Origin: an uncultured Bacteroidota bacterium
GTDB lineage: Bacteria; Bacteroidota; Bacteroidia; Chitinophagales; S012-47
Assembly: GCA_913062655.1 (NCBI GenBank)
Contig: CAJXXO010000002.1
Location: forward strand, 1 to 37,036
Reading direction: 5' to 3'
DNA length: 37,036 nt
Made by a program: the position numbers and the translations under genes. Shown piece by piece: positions 35,640 to 37,036 of this stretch. Below the pieces are notes generated by a model. It worked only from the letters and a program-made list of their open reading frames with translations, made no database searches and had not been told where the DNA came from. Every line of letters begins with the position of its first letter. The stretch's first letter is position 1.

Positions 35640-36236
35640 ATGCGGAATTGGATAGTACTTTTCTTTTGCACAACAGCCCTATGCATACAAGCGCAAGTGC
35701 CTCGTAGTGAACTGCGCACCTTCAACGAGCAGCGAATCCAACTGACCGAGAAAGGCATGCAGGCACTCGGGTATTGGTCGATTGGGAATATTGCCACGGG
35801 GCTGTTCCTTCGTGGGCAAACCGATGGACAAGCCCGGGCTTTTCATACGATGAATGCCGGTTGGAATCTGGTTAACCTGGGTATTGCTACAGCCGGGTAC
35901 CTGGGGTTGCGCAAACAACGGCCCGGTCGTTTCGACTTACAGGAAACCATACGCGAGCAGTACAACATGCAAAAAATCCTGCTCTTCAATGCCGGCCTTG
36001 ACCTTGGCTATATGGCGGGTGGATTGTACTTGCGAGAGCGGGCCATGGCAACCGATAACCCTGACCGGATGCGGGGGTGGGGCAATAGCATCATTTTGCA
36101 AGGCGGCTTTTTGTTTGTGTACGATTGTGTGATGGCCTACCTGCATAGCCGCAGAAACAAAAAACTGGATGCCTTGATGGATGGTGTAGACCTTACTGCC
36201 GGTGTTGGAGGCGTAGGGCTACGGTACACATTCTAA
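35640..36236 (+). CDS. Conserved hypothetical protein with signal peptide and hydrophobic helices (possibly DUF6992-like)
   Basis: MRNWIVLFFCTTALCIQAQ signal peptide; several glycine-rich hydrophobic segments; family name is from memory only. Confidence 0.7.
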   Translation: MRNWIVLFFCTTALCIQAQVPRSELRTFNEQRIQLTEKGMQALGYWSIGNIATGLFLRGQTDGQARAFHTMNAGWNLVNLGIATAGYLGLRKQRPGRFDLQETIREQYNMQKILLFNAGLDLGYMAGGLYLRERAMATDNPDRMRGWGNSIILQGGFLFVYDCVMAYLHSRRNKKLDALMDGVDLTAGVGGVGLRYTF

Positions 36237-36273
36237 AAAAAGCAAAGCCCTGACGTAAACGCCAGGGCTTTGC
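36234..36273 (-). terminator. Strong hairpin terminator for the minus-strand T9SS/DUF4397 gene
   Basis: GCAAAGCCCTG-A-CGT-AA-ACG-C-CAGGGCTTTGC followed on the minus strand by a T tract. Confidence 0.85.
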
Positions 36274-36294
36274 CAAAACTGGATAACTGAATTA

Positions 36295-37036
36295 TTATCG
36301 CTGCACTGTCAGGTTGAGTGTAGTTGTGCCTGACTTCGTAGTCAGAATCACTTTGTACACACCTGAAGCCCAACGGCTGGTATTCAAGTTGGTGTAGTGC
36401 GATCCGGCTGATAAAGTGCCCAGGTTTTCACCGGCCACCATTCTGCCTTGGATATCCACTACCATGTACCCTACTTCCTGTCCTTCGTCCATCGTGAACT
36501 CTAAACGAGCCCCATTGGTAGCAGGATTCGGGTACAAGCCGCTTGCAGTTATTGGATTAGCTTCAATACCTGTGGTTACCGGTAGTGGCACCAGTGCACC
36601 ACCATTTGGCAAGGAAGCGTACAATCCGAAGTCAGGGCCATCGCTGTTTGTGGCCGGGTTCAAGAAACCGGAAGCCAATACGGTGATAGCCGCATCTTGC
36701 AGACCCAGTGCTTGCAGTGGAGCATCAAATACCGCCACTGTAGTGCTACCGGTCTGATCTTGCACAGCCAGTCTGTAGTAGTCCGTTGGCAGCTCCAGGT
36801 AACCCTGGAAGTCACCGTAAGACAGGTTATCTACTACCGTACCGGCACCTTGTCCGATCTCAGCTACATCCACTGTAGGTGCATCAGTTGCACCGTGGAA
36901 TACCAGTACATCTGTCTCGCCACTGTTGTTAGCCGATTGACGTGCCTGGTTGAATACGTAAAGATCGAATGGCTCAGCCGGCAGGTAGCCGCTTGGGCTA
37001 ACAATACCGTTAGCTACGATTTGTAGCACACCACCA
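36295..37036 (-). CDS. DUF4397-like protein with T9SS type A sorting domain, truncated by window end
   Basis: LVFHGATDAPTVDVAEIGQGAGTVVDNLSYGDFQGYLELPTDYYRLAV (DUF4397-like) and LYPNPATNGARLEFTMDEGQEVGYMVVDIQGRMV...LSAGSHYTNLNTSRWASGVYKVILTTKSGTTTLNLTVQR. Frame is open through the window end; the track start (GTG at 37029) is internal. Confidence 0.88.
   Translation of the reverse strand, partial: GGVLQIVANGIVSPSGYLPAEPFDLYVFNQARQSANNSGETDVLVFHGATDAPTVDVAEIGQGAGTVVDNLSYGDFQGYLELPTDYYRLAVQDQTGSTTVAVFDAPLQALGLQDAAITVLASGFLNPATNSDGPDFGLYASLPNGGALVPLPVTTGIEANPITASGLYPNPATNGARLEFTMDEGQEVGYMVVDIQGRMVAGENLGTLSAGSHYTNLNTSRWASGVYKVILTTKSGTTTLNLTVQR

Noticed and set aside
1-37036. CRISPR arrays, tRNA/rRNA genes, transposases or prophage genes
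   Set aside because: None recognised by reading. The only extensive repeats are the protein-module repeats of the two adhesins.

Overview
Window from a Bacteroidota chromosome (probably a Saprospiria-like lineage: gliding and T9SS genes, TAnnTTTG promoters). Main blocks: (1) two tandem giant repeat-rich surface proteins with type B (gliding-motility-associated) C-terminal domains, the first truncated by the window start; (2) a DUF2064-type glycosyltransferase / SixA / PPK1 operon converging on gldC; (3) a DUF2461 protein and an OmpA-family porin; (4) a minus-strand operon of FAD oxidoreductase, NapH-like 4Fe-4S membrane protein, two GT2s, a GT-C-like transferase and a methyltransferase; (5) a PhoB/PhoR-like two-component pair divergent from a usp-usp-VIT1/CCC1-usp operon; (6) a T9SS secreted protein, a TonB-dependent receptor and a Na/Pi cotransporter with a PhoU-like tail; (7) rfbA, an SDR epimerase, a Ppx/GppA phosphatase, a small hypothetical protein and a truncated DUF4397/T9SS protein. 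Best signal of the hunt: arrays of xxTAAxx half-sites at exact 11-bp periodicity, resembling Bacillus and cyanobacterial Pho boxes, upstream of TAnnTTTG-like promoter elements at three genes: the response regulator, the T9SS protein and the TonB receptor. This suggests an uncharacterised Bacteroidota phosphate-starvation regulon that includes a surface acquisition pair. All of this was read by eye; no searches were run.
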